From Scatophagus argus (Eukaryota; Chordata; Actinopteri; Scatophagidae), in contig NC_058515.1 in assembly GCF_020382885.2 (NCBI RefSeq), positions 4,013,223 through 4,077,222 on the forward strand: 64,000 nt of DNA, given 5' to 3'. Every line of letters begins with the position of its first letter. The stretch's first letter is position 1. The translations under genes were made by a program, and so were the position numbers. This document shows, piece after piece, positions 10,625 through 22,420 of the stretch. The notes below the pieces were generated by a model, which was not told where the DNA came from, did no database searches, and saw only the letters and a list, made by a program, of their open reading frames with translations.

Positions 10625-12834
10625 TATAGCCACACATTTGTGTATCATAGAGTAGCTTATGAAGTTTACACAGACACAGTGTTCAGTGACAGGGACAGTA
10701 AACCACAAAATCAAACTCTGTCTTCCTGTGATGTTATTTGCAGAGTTTTGGAAACATCAGCTGAAGGGAAGTATGCCTTATCTTGAATGGAACGCAAAGG
10801 CACTCAAAATGCCAAATTGGAAAAAAGATAATAAACTCCACAGCAATCTTTCTTTCCAGAAACCATCCTTCACCACACAGAGGGACATGTACATCTCATG
10901 GATGTAATGGTGTTCTTCCTGGGTTAACATTAGCAAGCATAGTTTGCTATCTAGTTCTGTTGTATTCCAGAGAATGGGGATGAGGTTGGTATGAGATTGG
11001 GGTGAGCTGGTCTGCAATATTTGGGTAGATGTTGTGTGTTACATCTATAATTGCCAGAACCCAAGGTTCAGCTGCAGAATATTGCATTGTAAGCCCAAAA
11101 ATTAATTTTATTCATGTCACCTGTCAGATCACCTGTCAGGCTGATCAGTGTATGTTGTCTGCTCCATTCTCAGTATAAGCTTGTCTGGATCAACATGTTG
11201 GCTTCATGTTCTGTGGACCAAACCCTATACAAAGGCTGGCCAAAATAAAATCCAGCTGATGAGCAGTCTGAAGCCGAGTGCAACATTTTAACTGTAAAGA
11301 CTGAGTACATGACACAGTGGAGACAGATTGTAACTCCACCTGCTCCAGTTCAGCTGTCACAGGCACATCCACACTGTAGAGTGAGAGGTTTCATGCAAGG
11401 CTGTACAAGTGTCATTCACTACCTTCTCACGCTTTCAGGAGAGTAGAGGTCATGATGAAACATCTTTGATGTGTGTGCTGATACAGTCTGAGTTGTTTGT
11501 CACTACAGTGCAACAGTGGTCATGTACATTTAGATGTGCCATTGCAATTATGAAACCATGCCACAGGCTCTGTTGAATTCAAACATTTACCAAACTGCAG
11601 TGATACGGTACGGAGGTAATGAGACTTTATGTCTGGTTTACATCTGCAGCATGTTGCCTTCAAGCACTGCAAAATGTCTGTCAGGAACAACACAAATGAG
11701 GTAAATACAAAAAGTACCACCAATTCAAGGACTGTTTATTGTGTTTTGTGGCTATTGCTTACAGTGTGAGAACAACTCATTGTGTATTTCTTGGTACTTA
11801 AACATTAAACATAAATACAGAAGATCACTTCCACTCAGTGTAGAAGTTCCACTTGTGTCCAAAGTCTCTCTGCAGGCAGCATATTTAAAAATTGTAATGT
11901 TCAACATTCTGTCTTTATCCTCTGGAGTTTTGCAGCTTCCAAGGCATCAAACAACTGTCAGCATGGCAAGCTGTTCTTCAGTAAGGTCTTTATTTTAACT
12001 GTGTGTCTCTCATTATGATCCATCAAAAAGACAGAATACATGTTACAATAGAGAACGCTGGACTGTGCGACCGCTGTAGCTGTACTGTGATGTGTCATGG
12101 CTTAAAAATGTGCAGCCTGAAGCTGAGAAAATGGTTTCATGTGAGGCTGAGGAACTGCTCACTGTGCTTCAGTTAGAAAGTCACCAATGAACCATGTGTA
12201 GATAAACTGGTGGTGGAGTCTGACGTGTTAAGTGTGACCTGTGCTGAAGGGTGTGGTGACATGCATTATTTTAAACATTTCATTTAAACATTTCTTGTTT
12301 TGGCCTCTCAACAGATTACAGATAATTAACACTCATAAAACTTGGAGTTAAGAGGCTCAGTGGTTTTTTTAACTTCAGTTTTGTTCAGACCACACTGTGC
12401 TGTCTCTTCCTGTCAAACAAGTGAGGTGAACCTCAATCAGTCTTTCACTGCTGCAAACTTCCATCTCACTCTCATCATGAGCATCAGAAATACTTAACAG
12501 TCATCAGCGTCCTTTCTGGCTCCTACTTCCTTAAGCATCAGTCATATTCTTTTGCTCCCAAGTACGAAAAATAAGGAAAAAAAGAGATTTTCAAAACCCA
12601 AACAGTGGTATAACAATGTCATCATCAAATCATTTGTAAGCACTCAGGACTTCATGTAATTAATTGCACAAAATCAGTGTTGGATGAAGTATAATTATAG
12701 TATAATTCCAATCAGAGAGGAGGTTTTTATACAGGGCCTCCTCAGCAAGATATTAGACACTTGGCATGAATAAATGTTAAGACTTTCATTTTATTTCCAC
12801 AAGCTCCACTCTACTGTTCCAGATGTTTCCTAAG
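10625..12834. other. 3' flank of IgV-3, part of the duplicated unit
   Basis: From about 10990 to 12700 this is a close copy of about 16990-18770 in the IgV-4 unit, including long near-identical runs at 11100-11460 and 17110-17440. Open frames here are shared only because the duplication is recent; none has gene-like features. The ETS/RUNX-like element is at 12385-12420. An AATAAA on the - strand at 12790-12795 is the likely IgV-3 poly(A) signal. Confidence 0.6.
12385..12420 (-). promoter_or_regulatory. Receptor 3'-flank ETS/RUNX-like element, IgV-3 copy
   Basis: On the - strand: TTGTTTGACAGGAAGAGAC, then AGCACAGTGTGGTCTGA. It combines an ETS core (CAGGAAG) and a RUNX core (TGTGGTC) about 10 bases apart, and lies about 415-450 bases beyond the IgV-3 stop codon. 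Confidence 0.45.
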
Positions 12835-13995
12835 TCATCTGGTGGCAGCATACACAACATTTATCTCAGGTGGGTTCTCTGATGCAGGTCTTCTTTTTGC
12901 TTTACCGTGGAAATTCACCGTTGCATACGTCAAAGCATCAGAGGCCAGATTCTGTGAATCAAAATATTTACTGTCAGTCACCTCATGTCACTTGAAATGA
13001 TAAATGACTTGGACAAGATATAGAAAACCGGATTACCTCACTCTGTTGTGAATTCTGTCTGTGCTCACGAGCTGAATGAAAGAAACAAAACAACTGGTGA
13101 GCTGATTGTTTCACACTAATTCTTTTTGGAAAGCAAGATGTTGCATCTTGAACTTTTACATTTGCAGCTTAAATAATAACAATTAGTACCTGTCTGAAGT
13201 CTTGAGTTTTTGACAATCAGACCCATGATGACCATAACAAGGACAGCAATCAGAGCACCCAGGATCACATATGTTGGCTCTGTTGTTCCATCAAGCTCTT
13301 CAACTAGAGAGATGAAACTTAAATGAAACTTTTGGATAGTGTTCTGCCTGTTTTGAGTTAAGTTCTGTTCTTATTTTGATTGCAACTACAAAAAGTACAT
13401 AGGTGTTTATTTCCAGTCAAACGACAGACAAAACTTTACAACAATCTTACCTTGAACCTTTAAATGTGTTGCACTGACAATAACTGGCCTGCTGTCTGAT
13501 TTAGTTCCACAAAAATACAGTCCAGAGTCTGAGAAATCCACTTGTTTGATCATGAGAAAGATGGTCGTGATGTTGGATGTCATATTGAAGTTTCCATTTT
13601 GAAATCCATCATAGAGAGAAACATTGCCTTCAGCGCTCACCATTGAGGAGATGCAGCTGATGTTTGGTCTGTTGTCAAGTTTGAACCAGAATATGTGAGC
13701 GACCACTCTGCTAAAATTGGAGCACATCAGTGTGGCTTCTTCGCCAGGCTGAAGCTCCACAGTGTGAAACTCAGAAACTGAGGCAGAGATCCAGCCTGAA
13801 ACAAACAACATGACTTTTATTCCTAATTTCAACAGAACCCATGAACAATGTGCATAAATGATGTTAATGAATTACAATGAATGTAAATGTCAGCTCATGA
13901 CAAGGAAAACTAGCAATTGTTGTACTGAGAAAAGCTCGGCAGGTTTACTTACTGAAGGTAGAGAGTAAAGCCATCATCGAGGTAAAGTTCATCAT
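12835..13995 (-). CDS. IgV-3: V-set inhibitory-type receptor
   Basis: Predicted 217-aa receptor. Exons: 13953-13995 (leader MMNFTSMMALLSTFS), 13451-13795 (V), 13190-13303 (VEELDGTTEPTY stalk plus transmembrane), 13037-13071 (AREHRQNSQQSE) and 12835-12951 (tail). The sum of 654 nt is in frame. The V domain has TLMCSN, FWFKLDNRPN, SCIS and DSGLYFCG; the FCDG cysteine of IgV-1 is replaced by YDG, which leaves the SCIS cysteine without its usual partner. Several N-x-S/T sites are present. The tail has LTYATV (an ITIM match) and VVYAATR. Two ATGs in tandem open the leader; the upstream one is assumed. IgV-3 is nearly identical to IgV-4 outside the CDR-like loops. Confidence 0.86.
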
Positions 13996-14057
13996 TGTGC
14001 GTACTGCACCACTGCAATGGTTGTAAATGAACTGTGCTCCAGTGAGAGCGTCTCAGT

Positions 14058-14072
14058 GTAAAGAGGCGGAGT
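14058..14072 (-). promoter_or_regulatory. Shared receptor promoter motif, IgV-3 copy
   Basis: CCGCCTCTTTACACTG on the - strand, about 65 bases before the first ATG. It matches the IgV-4 (20196-20210) and IgV-5 (25073-25089) copies almost base for base, and a decayed copy at 15998-16014. Confidence 0.4.
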
Positions 14073-14889
14073 GATGTTCTGGTTATTCGGCTGCTCAAAG
14101 GGACAGACAGAGCGCTGAAAATGGTTGCAAGCGAATAGCCACAACGAGAAAAGGAGAAGGTTATTTAATGTCTGACAGGAAATGATTTAGCAAAAGTTTT
14201 CACAAATTTTTTTAGTATGAGGTGTCATTTTTGATGTACTTTGTCTCCATCAACTGTCCTTTTCTCAAATACCTCATACAGGCGTGTGTTGTTACAGATC
14301 CATCAGATGTTTGAACAGAAGGCTTATGCATTCATACATGACTCCATAGAGGTTGCTGCCTGCATTATATTGAGCCACTGATCTGTAAGTGATAATACAC
14401 GACAAAGAATCCAGGTCCATTAATCAGAGTGTGGGTGTTTTCCACTTCAGGACACTTCAGAGAGTCGTATCACGAACTGTGACTGGACCTGTAGGAACTA
14501 TGAATTATATAATCATCCCATTTTATGAGACATTAATTTATTTGTTCACTTGTGATTTGATCTCTTGCTCAGATCTCAAAGTCGGTAAATCTAAACTCTT
14601 ATTCTTATCCAACAACAGCAACAAAAAACATTGTGATGTTCATTCAAAACACATAAAGTGCATATTGGTATGATCTTTGCCTGAATATAATGTACACTCA
14701 GTGACTGATGGTGTCAATAATAGCAGCTGAAATCTTACCTGGCCATTGAGTGTGATCGGATTGGTGCTTGCGCAGCAGTAGCTCTTCACTTGCTTTTGCT
14801 GTGACCCGTAATAAAGCAGTCAACAGAGTAAATGCTTTCATGTGAGATTTTGCAAGTGTCACCTTGCAACAGACATCTTTTGCAAGTTC
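14073..14889. other. 5' flank of IgV-3, part of the duplicated unit
   Basis: Non-coding. About 14090-14450 and 14727-14830 are duplicated at about 20230-20560 and 20575-20660 upstream of IgV-4. No exon is supported. Confidence 0.5.
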
Positions 14890-15125
14890 TCCCTGTCTCT
14901 GTGTGGGTTTTCTCCGGGTACTCCAGCTTCCTCCCACAGTCCTTTACATTGCCCCTAGGTGTGACTTTCTGTGTGAGTGGTTGACTGTCTTTGTGCATCA
15001 GCCCTGAGATTGACTGGCGACCAGTCAATCGCCAGTACCAGTACCCCGCCTCTCTCCTGTAGTTAGCTGGGATAGGCTCCAGCTCCCTGCGACCCTGATG
15101 GATAAGTGGAATAGAAAATGAATGA
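14890..15125 (-). repeat. Dispersed teleost repeat, copy 1
   Basis: Contains the recognisable fish-repeat words gggttttctccgggtactcc, cttcctcccacagtcc and agctgggataggctcc, ending in gaatagaaaatgaatgaatga. The same family occurs at 37104-37390 (opposite orientation) and 46968-47060. I recognise it as an abundant teleost interspersed repeat but do not assign a family. Confidence 0.7.
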
Positions 15126-15189
15126 ATGAACTATGTTATCTGGTGCTAACTGAAGCAGCTAAACCATAAATGCTGCAGTGATGGAAAGC

Positions 15190-16030
15190 TTTCATCAGAG
15201 GACTCTAAAACTGAATTTGTAAATTCTACAATAATCAAGTTCAACCCCCACAGTCTGACACTCAGAACCTGAGACAGAAACCTTAAACCAAACACGACAT
15301 TTATTCCTAAAGTGATAATTCAACAGGAACAAAACCATCATGCTGACAAGGAATTTGCAGTTTTCATACAGAATATACTTACATATCTGTAATCTTTCCC
15401 ATCCTAAGCCGTATGTTGTATTTTTGCATTTTCCCCCGTTCATCTGCCTCTCAAAGTCTTTTTTGGCTTCAGATGTAGACGTATTGCATTTTTTCCTTTA
15501 CAAAACAACAAGAGCTCTTTCATGTGAATACTTGTGTACAAATAAAATAATACTGAGGTTTGCATAGAAAAATTCAATTGAATATCCCGTGCTCTCTCTC
15601 CTTTTCTCTGCCCTCAGTCATCCCTTTAATCTGGTTGGGAGGGAGCATGTTTTTTTTTTGTCTTTGTGGAAACTCGTAATGTTGTCGTCTTCTTTGTCTG
15701 ATGAGCCTAAACTCACCTGTATGTACATACCTGTTTGGCCCAATGCTGCACAGAGGTCCCATATAGTTACCTTGTGTTACCACAGGGAGGCATTGCAGGA
15801 GTCTTGGTGGTGGAGAGGCTGTGTATTGGCAGGAGGACATTCAGCCTGCCTAATAAATGATCTGACAAGGAAAACTAGCAATTGTTGTATTGAGAAAAAG
15901 TTGGTCAGTTTACTTATTGAAGGTAAGGAGTAAAGTATCACTGAGGTAAAGTTCATCATTGTGCGTACTGCACCACTGTAATGCTTGTAAATGAACTGTG
16001 TAAAGAGGCAGAGTGTTTCTTCTGTTTAAC
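15190..16030 (-). pseudogene. Decayed receptor copy between IgV-3 and IgV-4
   Basis: The leader exon is still readable at 15918-15959 (MMNFTSVILYSLPS), but it is one base shorter than its relatives and its donor has changed from GT to AT. About 620 bases downstream (15235-15310) is a short, frameshifted trace of the start of a V exon, with words matching the 'gagacagaaacc' and 'acgacatttattcc' region of IgV-3. No further exons follow. The degraded promoter motif is at 15998-16014 (CAGAGG on the + strand where the others have CGGAG). Confidence 0.65.
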
Positions 16031-16413
16031 CGGCTGCTGAAAGTGTATTAATTCTAAAAATGGTTGCAAGGAAAACGCCTATAAGGAGGACAGGACAATG
16101 TTATTTAATGTCACAAATGTTGTATGAGTGTGTATAAGTTTATAGTATGAGGTGCCACTTTTTATGTACTTTGTCTCCATCAGCTGTTTTTTTCCCATAT
16201 ACCTCATGCAGTAGTCACTCACTCCTACACTGCTGTCAGATGTTCTGTCTGGTTCCTGCTTCATCAAAAACCAATCATATTTTTATAGACAAAATGAAAG
16301 AGACAGACTTTCCAGCTTTATAGACTGGTCAAGACTGCAGGAAGTTACTGTACATGACCAAGAAACAGTCACAACTGAACTGCTGAGGAGCAAATAAGTA
16401 TATTGAAGTGTAT
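16031..16413. other. 5' flank of the decayed copy, homologous to the IgV-5 5' flank
   Basis: About 16100-16405 aligns with about 25200-25490 upstream of IgV-5 (shared words ctggttcctgcttcatc, ccagctttatagactgg and aactgaactgctgagg). So this remnant and IgV-5 share an upstream ancestor distinct from that of IgV-3 and IgV-4. Confidence 0.55.
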
Positions 16414-16690
16414 TGGGGGGCAGCCGTGGCCTAGAGGTTGGACAAAGTGATTGTGATCGGAAGGTCGCTGGTTCGATTCAGTGTGGTGGATTCCCCCAGT
16501 GGGGAAAAATTGAGTGTGGTGGAGTGATAATGTCCCCACCCCCCAGTATATGCTCCCCAGGTGCTTGATGCAGCCCACTGCTCCTGTGTATTTCACTGCA
16601 TGTTGCATGTGTGTGTTTCAATCAGTGATGGGTTAAATGCAGAGAAGTCATTTCCCAGTTTGGGATTAATAATGCAACTTAAATTAAATA
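16414..16690 (+). mobile_element. tRNA-derived SINE
   Basis: The head carries RNA polymerase III-like boxes: box A in gtggcctagaggttgg (16426-16441) and box B GGTTCGATTCA (16470-16480). A unique body follows, ending in gggattaataatgcaac and an A-rich tail. The corresponding site upstream of IgV-5 (about 25480-25495) lacks it, and short similar words (ttgaag / aatgaag) flank the insertion, as expected for target-site duplication. The head is no longer a functional tRNA. Confidence 0.8.
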
Positions 16691-16990
16691 ATCAAAATGA
16701 AGTAGCCCATTAAACTTCAATTTCTCAATAGAACTTGGCTTTTTTTGTTCAGCAGAGGTCCAGCTTGTCAGTGCTAGTAGTCTCACAATTAGTGAAATGG
16801 AGATCACCTGAGTGCAGTGAATGTGTCTCAGTTGATTGCAGTATAAAGATACCTGAATGTCCAGTCACTGGTTAATCAGTATTGCTGGCTACAATTAGGC
16901 CTACAGCATAAATACAAAAGAACACTCCAAGCAACTCAAAGAAAATGTTACTGAAAAACACAAGTCAGAGAATGGAGATTCGGGTGGTGG
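16691..16990 (+). mobile_element. Tc1-like transposon fragment (5' part)
   Basis: Shares with 25500-25870 an inverted-repeat remnant (cattaaacttcaa ... cttggctttttttg) and the leader gcagaggtccagcttgtcag, then tataaagatacctgaatgtcc and a start resembling Tc1-like transposases (aaagaacactccaagcaactc). Only the first few hundred bases remain. Confidence 0.6.
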
Positions 16991-19001
16991 GGGGATGGGT
17001 GAATTGGTCTGCATTGTTTAGGTGGGTGATGTGTGTTACATCTACATAATTGCCAGAAGCCAAGGTTCCACTGCAGATCATTCCATTGGAAACAGATGAT
17101 TCATTTTATTCACATCACCTGTCAGATCACCTGTCAGGCTGATCAGTGCATGTTGCCTGCTCCATTCTCAGTAAAAGCTTGTCTGGATCAACATGTTGGC
17201 TTCACGTTCTGTGGACCAAACCCTATACAAAGGCTGGCCAAAATAAAATCCAGCTGATGAGCAGTCTGAAGCCGAGTGTAACGTTTTAACTGTAAAGACT
17301 GAGTACATGACACAGTGGAGACAGATTGTAACTCCACCTGCTCCAGTTCAGCTGTCACAGGCACATCCACACTGCAGAGTGAGAGGTTTCATGCAAGGCT
17401 GTACAAGTGTCATTCACTACCTTCTCACGCTTTCAGGAGAGTAGAGGGAGAGTAGAGGAAGTTTATTTTCTATGGTCATGATGAAACATCTTTGATGTGT
17501 GTGCTGGTACAGTCTGAGTTGTTTGTCACCACAGTGCAACAGTGGTCATGTACATTTAGATTTGCCATTGCAATTATGAAACCATGCCACAGGCTCTGTT
17601 GAATTCAAGAAGACATTTACCAAACTGCAGTGATACGGTACGGAGGTAATGAGACTTTGTGTCTGGTTTACATTTGCAGCATGTTGCCTTCAAGCACTGC
17701 AAAATGTCTGTCAGGAACAACACAAATGAGGTAAATACAAAAAGTACCACCAATTCAAGGACTGTTTATTGTGTTTTGTGGACAACTCACTGTGTATTTC
17801 TTGGTACTTTGAGTACTTTGTGCAAACATAAATACAGATGATCACTTCCACTCAGTGTAGAAGCTCCACTTGCGTCTCTGTAGGCAGCATATTTAAAAAT
17901 TGTAATTTTCAACGTTATCCTCTGGAGTTTTGCAGCTTCCAAGGCATCAAACAACTGTCAGCATGGCAGAACAGCACAGCTATCAGAACCCAGGTTCAGG
18001 AGGCAGATTCATGGATGGGAAATCGAGGGAAAATAAAGCTGTTCTTCAATAAGGTCTTTATTTTAACTGTGTGTCTTTCATTATGATCCATCAAAAAGAC
18101 AGAATACATGTTACAATAGAGAACGCTGGACTGTGCGACCGCTGTAGCTGTACTGTGATGTGTCATGGCTTAAAAATGTGCAGCCTGAAGCTGAGAAAAT
18201 GGTTTCATGTGAGGCTGAGCAACTGCTCACTGTGCTTCAGTTAGAAAGTCACCAATGCACCATGTGTAGGTAAACTGGTGGTGGAGTCTGAGGTGTTAAG
18301 TGTGACCTGTGCTGAAGGGTGTGGTGACATGCATTATTTTAAACATTTCATTTAAACATTTCTTGTTTTGGCCTCTCAACAGATTACAGATAGTTGACTC
18401 TCACAAAACTTGGAGTTAAGAGGCCCAGTGGTTTTTAACTTCAGTTTTGTTCAGACCACACTGTGCTGTCTCTTCCTGTCAAACAATCACTCAATCACTC
18501 TTTCACTGCTGCAAACCTCCATCTCACTCTCATCATGAGCATCAGAAATACTTAAAAGTCATCAGCGTCCTTTCTGGCTCCTACTTCCTTAAGCATCAGT
18601 CATATTCTTTTGCTCCCAAGTACGAAAAATAAGGAAAAAAGAGACTTTCAAAACCCAAACAGTGGTATAACAACAGTTTGTCATGAAAATCATTTGTAAG
18701 CACTCAGGACTTCATGTAATTAATTGGACAAAATCAATGCTGATTGAAGTATAATTGTATAAATTGTAATTCCAAACAGAGAGGAGTCAAGTCTTTTATA
18801 CTGTCTTGTTTAATTTTCTCACAATTTCTTCCTTTATATTTTTCCTTTAGGTAAAACTCAGCCAATATTTTTCAGGACATGAATGCAAGATGAGCAAAGC
18901 TTTGGGCTTCCTCAGCAAGATATAGTTAGACACTTGGCATGAATAAATGTTAAGACTTTATTTCCACAAGCTCCACTCTACTGTTCCAGATGTTTCCTAA
19001 G
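16991..19001. other. 3' flank of IgV-4, part of the duplicated unit
   Basis: A copy of about 10990-12834 with small indels. The ETS/RUNX-like element is at 18451-18486 and a - strand AATAAA at 18957-18962. No credible coding exon. Confidence 0.6.
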
Positions 19002-20134
19002 TCATCTGGTGGCAGCATACACAACATTTGTCTCAGGTGGGTTCTCTGATGCAGGTCTTCTTTTTGCTTTACTGTGGAAATTCACCGTTGCGTAGGTCAA
19101 GGCATCAGAGGCCAGATTCTGTGAATCAAAAATATTTACTGTCAGTCACCTCATGTCACTTTATATGATAAATGACTTGGACAAGATATAGAAAACCGGA
19201 TTACCTCACTCTGTTGTGAATTCTGTCTGTGCTCATGAGCTGAATGAAAGAAACAAAACAACTGGTGAGCTGACTGTTCAACAAAAATTCTTTTTGGAAA
19301 GTAAGATGTTGCAGCTTAAATAGTAACAATTAGTACCTGTCTGAAGTCTTGAGATTTTGACAATCAGACCCATGATGACCATAACAAGGACAGCAATCAG
19401 AGCACCCAGGATCACATATGTTGGCTCTGTTGTTCCATCAAGCTCTTCAACTAGAGAGATGAAACTTAAATGAAACTTTTGTCTGTTCAGTCCGAGTTAA
19501 GTTCAGTCCTTATTTTGATTGCAACTACAAAAAGTACATAGGTGTTTATTTCCAGTCAAATGACAGACAAAACTTTACAACACTCTTACCTTGAACCTTT
19601 AAATGTGTTGCACTGACAATAACTGGATTGTTGTCTGAGTTAAATCCACAAAAATACAGTCCAGAGTCTGAGAAATCCACTTGTTTGATTGTGAGAAAGA
19701 TGGTTGTGATGTTGGATGTCATATTGAAGTTTCCATTTTGAGATCCATCATAGAGAGAAACATTGTCATCAGAGCTGAACATTGAGGAGATGCAGCTGAT
19801 GTTTGGTCTGTTGTCAAGTTTGAACCAAAATATGTGGGAGACCATACTGCTAAAATTGGAGCACATCAGTGTGGCTTCTTCGCCAGGCTGAAGCTCCACA
19901 GTGTGAAACTCAGAAACTGAGACAGAGATCCAGCCTGAAACAAACAACATGACTTTTATTCCTAATTTCAACAGAACCCATGAACAATGTGCATAAATGA
20001 TGTTGATGAATTACAATGAATGTAAATGTCAGCTCATGGCAAGGAAAACTAGCAATTGTTGTATTGAGAAAAACTCGGCAGGTTTACTTACTGAAGGTAG
20101 AGAGTAAAGCCATCATCGAGGTAAAGTTCATCAT
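19002..20134 (-). CDS. IgV-4: V-set inhibitory-type receptor
   Basis: Predicted 217-aa receptor with the same exon lengths as IgV-3: 20092-20134 (leader), 19590-19934 (V), 19337-19450 (stalk plus transmembrane ILGALIAVLVMVIMGLIV), 19205-19239 and 19002-19118 (tail). The V domain reads TLMCSN, FWFKLDNRPN, SCIS, YDG and DSGLYFCGFN. Differences from IgV-3 gather in three places: SSMVSH against SRVVAH, FSSDDN against VSAEGN, and FNSDNNPV against TKSDSRPV, which are the CDR1-, CDR2- and CDR3-like loops. The tail holds LTYATV (an ITIM match) and VVYAATR. The leader is identical to that of IgV-3. It looks functional. Confidence 0.87.
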
Positions 20135-21180
20135 TGTGCGTACTGCACCACTGCAATGGTTGTAAATGAACTGTGCTCCAGTGAGAGCGTCTCAGTGCAA
20201 AGAGGCGGAGTGATGTTCTGGTTATTCGGCTGCTCAAAGGGACAGACAGAGCGCTGAAAATGGTTACAAGCGAATAGCCACAAGGAGAAAAGGACAAGGT
20301 TATTTAATGTCTGACAGGAAATGATTTAGCAAAAGTTCATTTTTGATGTACTTTGTCTCCATCAACTGTCCTTTTCTCAAACACCTCATACAGATGTGTG
20401 TTGTTACAGATCCATCACATGTTTGAACAGAAGGCTTATGCATTCTTACATGACTCCATAGAGGTTTGACCCTGCTGTCTGCATTATATTGAGCCACTGA
20501 TCTTTAAGTGATAATACACGACAAAGAATCCAGGTCCATTAATCAGAGTCTGGGTGTTTTCCAACAACAACAAAAACTTACCTGGCCATTGAGTGTGATC
20601 GGATTGAGGCTTGCTCAGCGGTGGACCTTCACTTGCTTTTGCTGTGATCTGTAATCAATCTGCAGCATTCAACAGAGTAAATGCTTTCGTGTGAGAGTTT
20701 GCAAGTATCACCTTGCAACAGACATCTTTTCACAAGAAAGCAGAGTTGTGATCGCTTGTCAGAGATGAGTTTCTTGAGTGTTACCAGTGATGAGGGAGGC
20801 AGTGCCACAACAGGATGTTCAAAGTTCACAAAAATATCTTCACATTATAAAGTCTTTTCACTCTTTGAAACAATGGATGTGCGTGGTTAAGATGCAGTGA
20901 ACCGAGGGCTGAACTTCCTCTGGTTGAGACCTCATTACATACAGTGATGTTTGCCACTGCAGTGGAACCATATACAACAGTAAGCAGATGGAGGTCAAGT
21001 TCTAAAATAAAAAATGTATTTTTACTCCACATTTACTTTGACATCACAGTTCAAACGGCGACCATGAGGCACTGGAGACCTTCGCTGAATTAGCCTTTTG
21101 ATTGATCAAATTTTGAATGGCAATAACACATACCTTAATGGGAGTTATGTAAGCAGTTGAAACAATTATTTTTGTCTTCC
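20135..21180. other. 5' flank of IgV-4
   Basis: The promoter motif CCGCCTCTTTGCA lies at 20196-20210 (- strand). The duplicated upstream sequence shared with IgV-3 runs to about 20660. The rest is unassigned spacer with no supported exon. Confidence 0.45.
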
Positions 21181-22420
21181 TTTGTTTTTGTTTTATCCCC
21201 AAGCCAACTATCCCAGCCATCCCCAAGTGGTATGGGATCAGTGGTCCACTCAGCGAGGTCCTGCTTGATGAGAATGAACTGGTCCAAACTAAAACACTCG
21301 TTGAGTGTCTGAGGTCCTACAGCACATTTGAACTTAGAGCTTAAATACAGGTATCATACATGTTTTTTCTTTTTTTCATTTCAGTATTTTTATATTGTAA
21401 TAAATAGATGGAGACGTGCTTGGAGAGGGAGTCACTTGATAAGGAACGGCTCACAGAAATCTGTGAAAGCATTCTAAGACATTTTTAATCTATATTGTTA
21501 TTTTAAAGCAATTTTCAATATGAACCTGAAAACATATTATTGCAAAGATAACACATATTTTGCTTTGTTTTTTAAAAGTTTAGAATGTCCCAGAAATGAT
21601 GGGCTTAGTGGGAAGAAAGGTTGTCCTTTTGTCCTGGCTCATATCATCTGGGAGTCCACTCAAACGGTAAATCAACTGCAGAGCGTGTCAGGACTGGCAG
21701 CTTTATTTCACTGGCTCATGATGTTAATAAATACATGATCGAAATGTCCACCCACAGCAGGCCTGTGCATGTGAAGTCGCTGTTTGCTCACTGTAACTTT
21801 CAAAAGTGAAACTTTTCATTCATGGGACACGTGGCACAGGCTCTTTCAGTGGTCAGTTGTCTCTGTTTAAAGTACAGATATAGTTGTTCAAGGAATAATG
21901 AACACATTTAAGTGTAGACTTTCCTCTCATATGAATTTGTGCTGCTGGACAGGTGCTGATATTGATGCCCAGTTTACCGGAGACAGATGATTTCTTCACC
22001 TCCTTCTTTGGGAAACTGAAAACTTTGAAGGAGGTCAAAAACATATGGGCTAGCCTTTTTAATACACATTCTATTAAATTCATCAAAGGCCATTTTTATT
22101 GTGTAAAAGACCACATTGTTGTCCTCAGGCCATCAAAGACGTGTTTATCCCAGGCATAAAACTGACCTGGGCACACAAAAACAAGAGGTTTAACAGGGCA
22201 AAGAACGCAGAACAAGTTGCTTCAGGAGACGCATGGAACGTGATTACCAGAGTGGTAGACACAACGATCTGGCGAAGGCTCAGTGGGAGAGCAGGCCTTC
22301 AGCTGTGGTCAAGAGAGGACGAGACCAAAACAAAAGGAAAGGGGAGACAAAGGAGGACAGGGAGAGAAGGGGGAAAGGAACTGACCGATCCTGACACACA
22401 CACAGACACACACTCACACA
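21181..22420 (+). other. Unassigned region with gene-like reading frames
   Basis: Two stretches look more protein-like than the surrounding spacer, and I do not recognise either. At about 21198-21342 an acceptor-like tract is followed by a frame with KWYGISGPLSEVLLDENEL and VECLRSYSTFELRA before a stop. At 21953-22159 a frame has DDFFTSFFGKLKTLKEVK and WASLFNTHSIKFIKGH, and after ttgttgtcctcag a second frame continues (GIKLTWAHKNKRFNRAKNAE, DAWNVITRVVDTTIWRR) into a charged, low-complexity end. They could be exons of a + strand gene, a processed remnant or chance. The microsatellite-like (CA) stretch at 22395-22440 argues against the last part being coding. Confidence 0.25.

Noticed and set aside
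16420-16490. Functional tRNA gene
   Set aside because: Boxes A and B are recognisable but the cloverleaf is eroded and continues into a SINE body.
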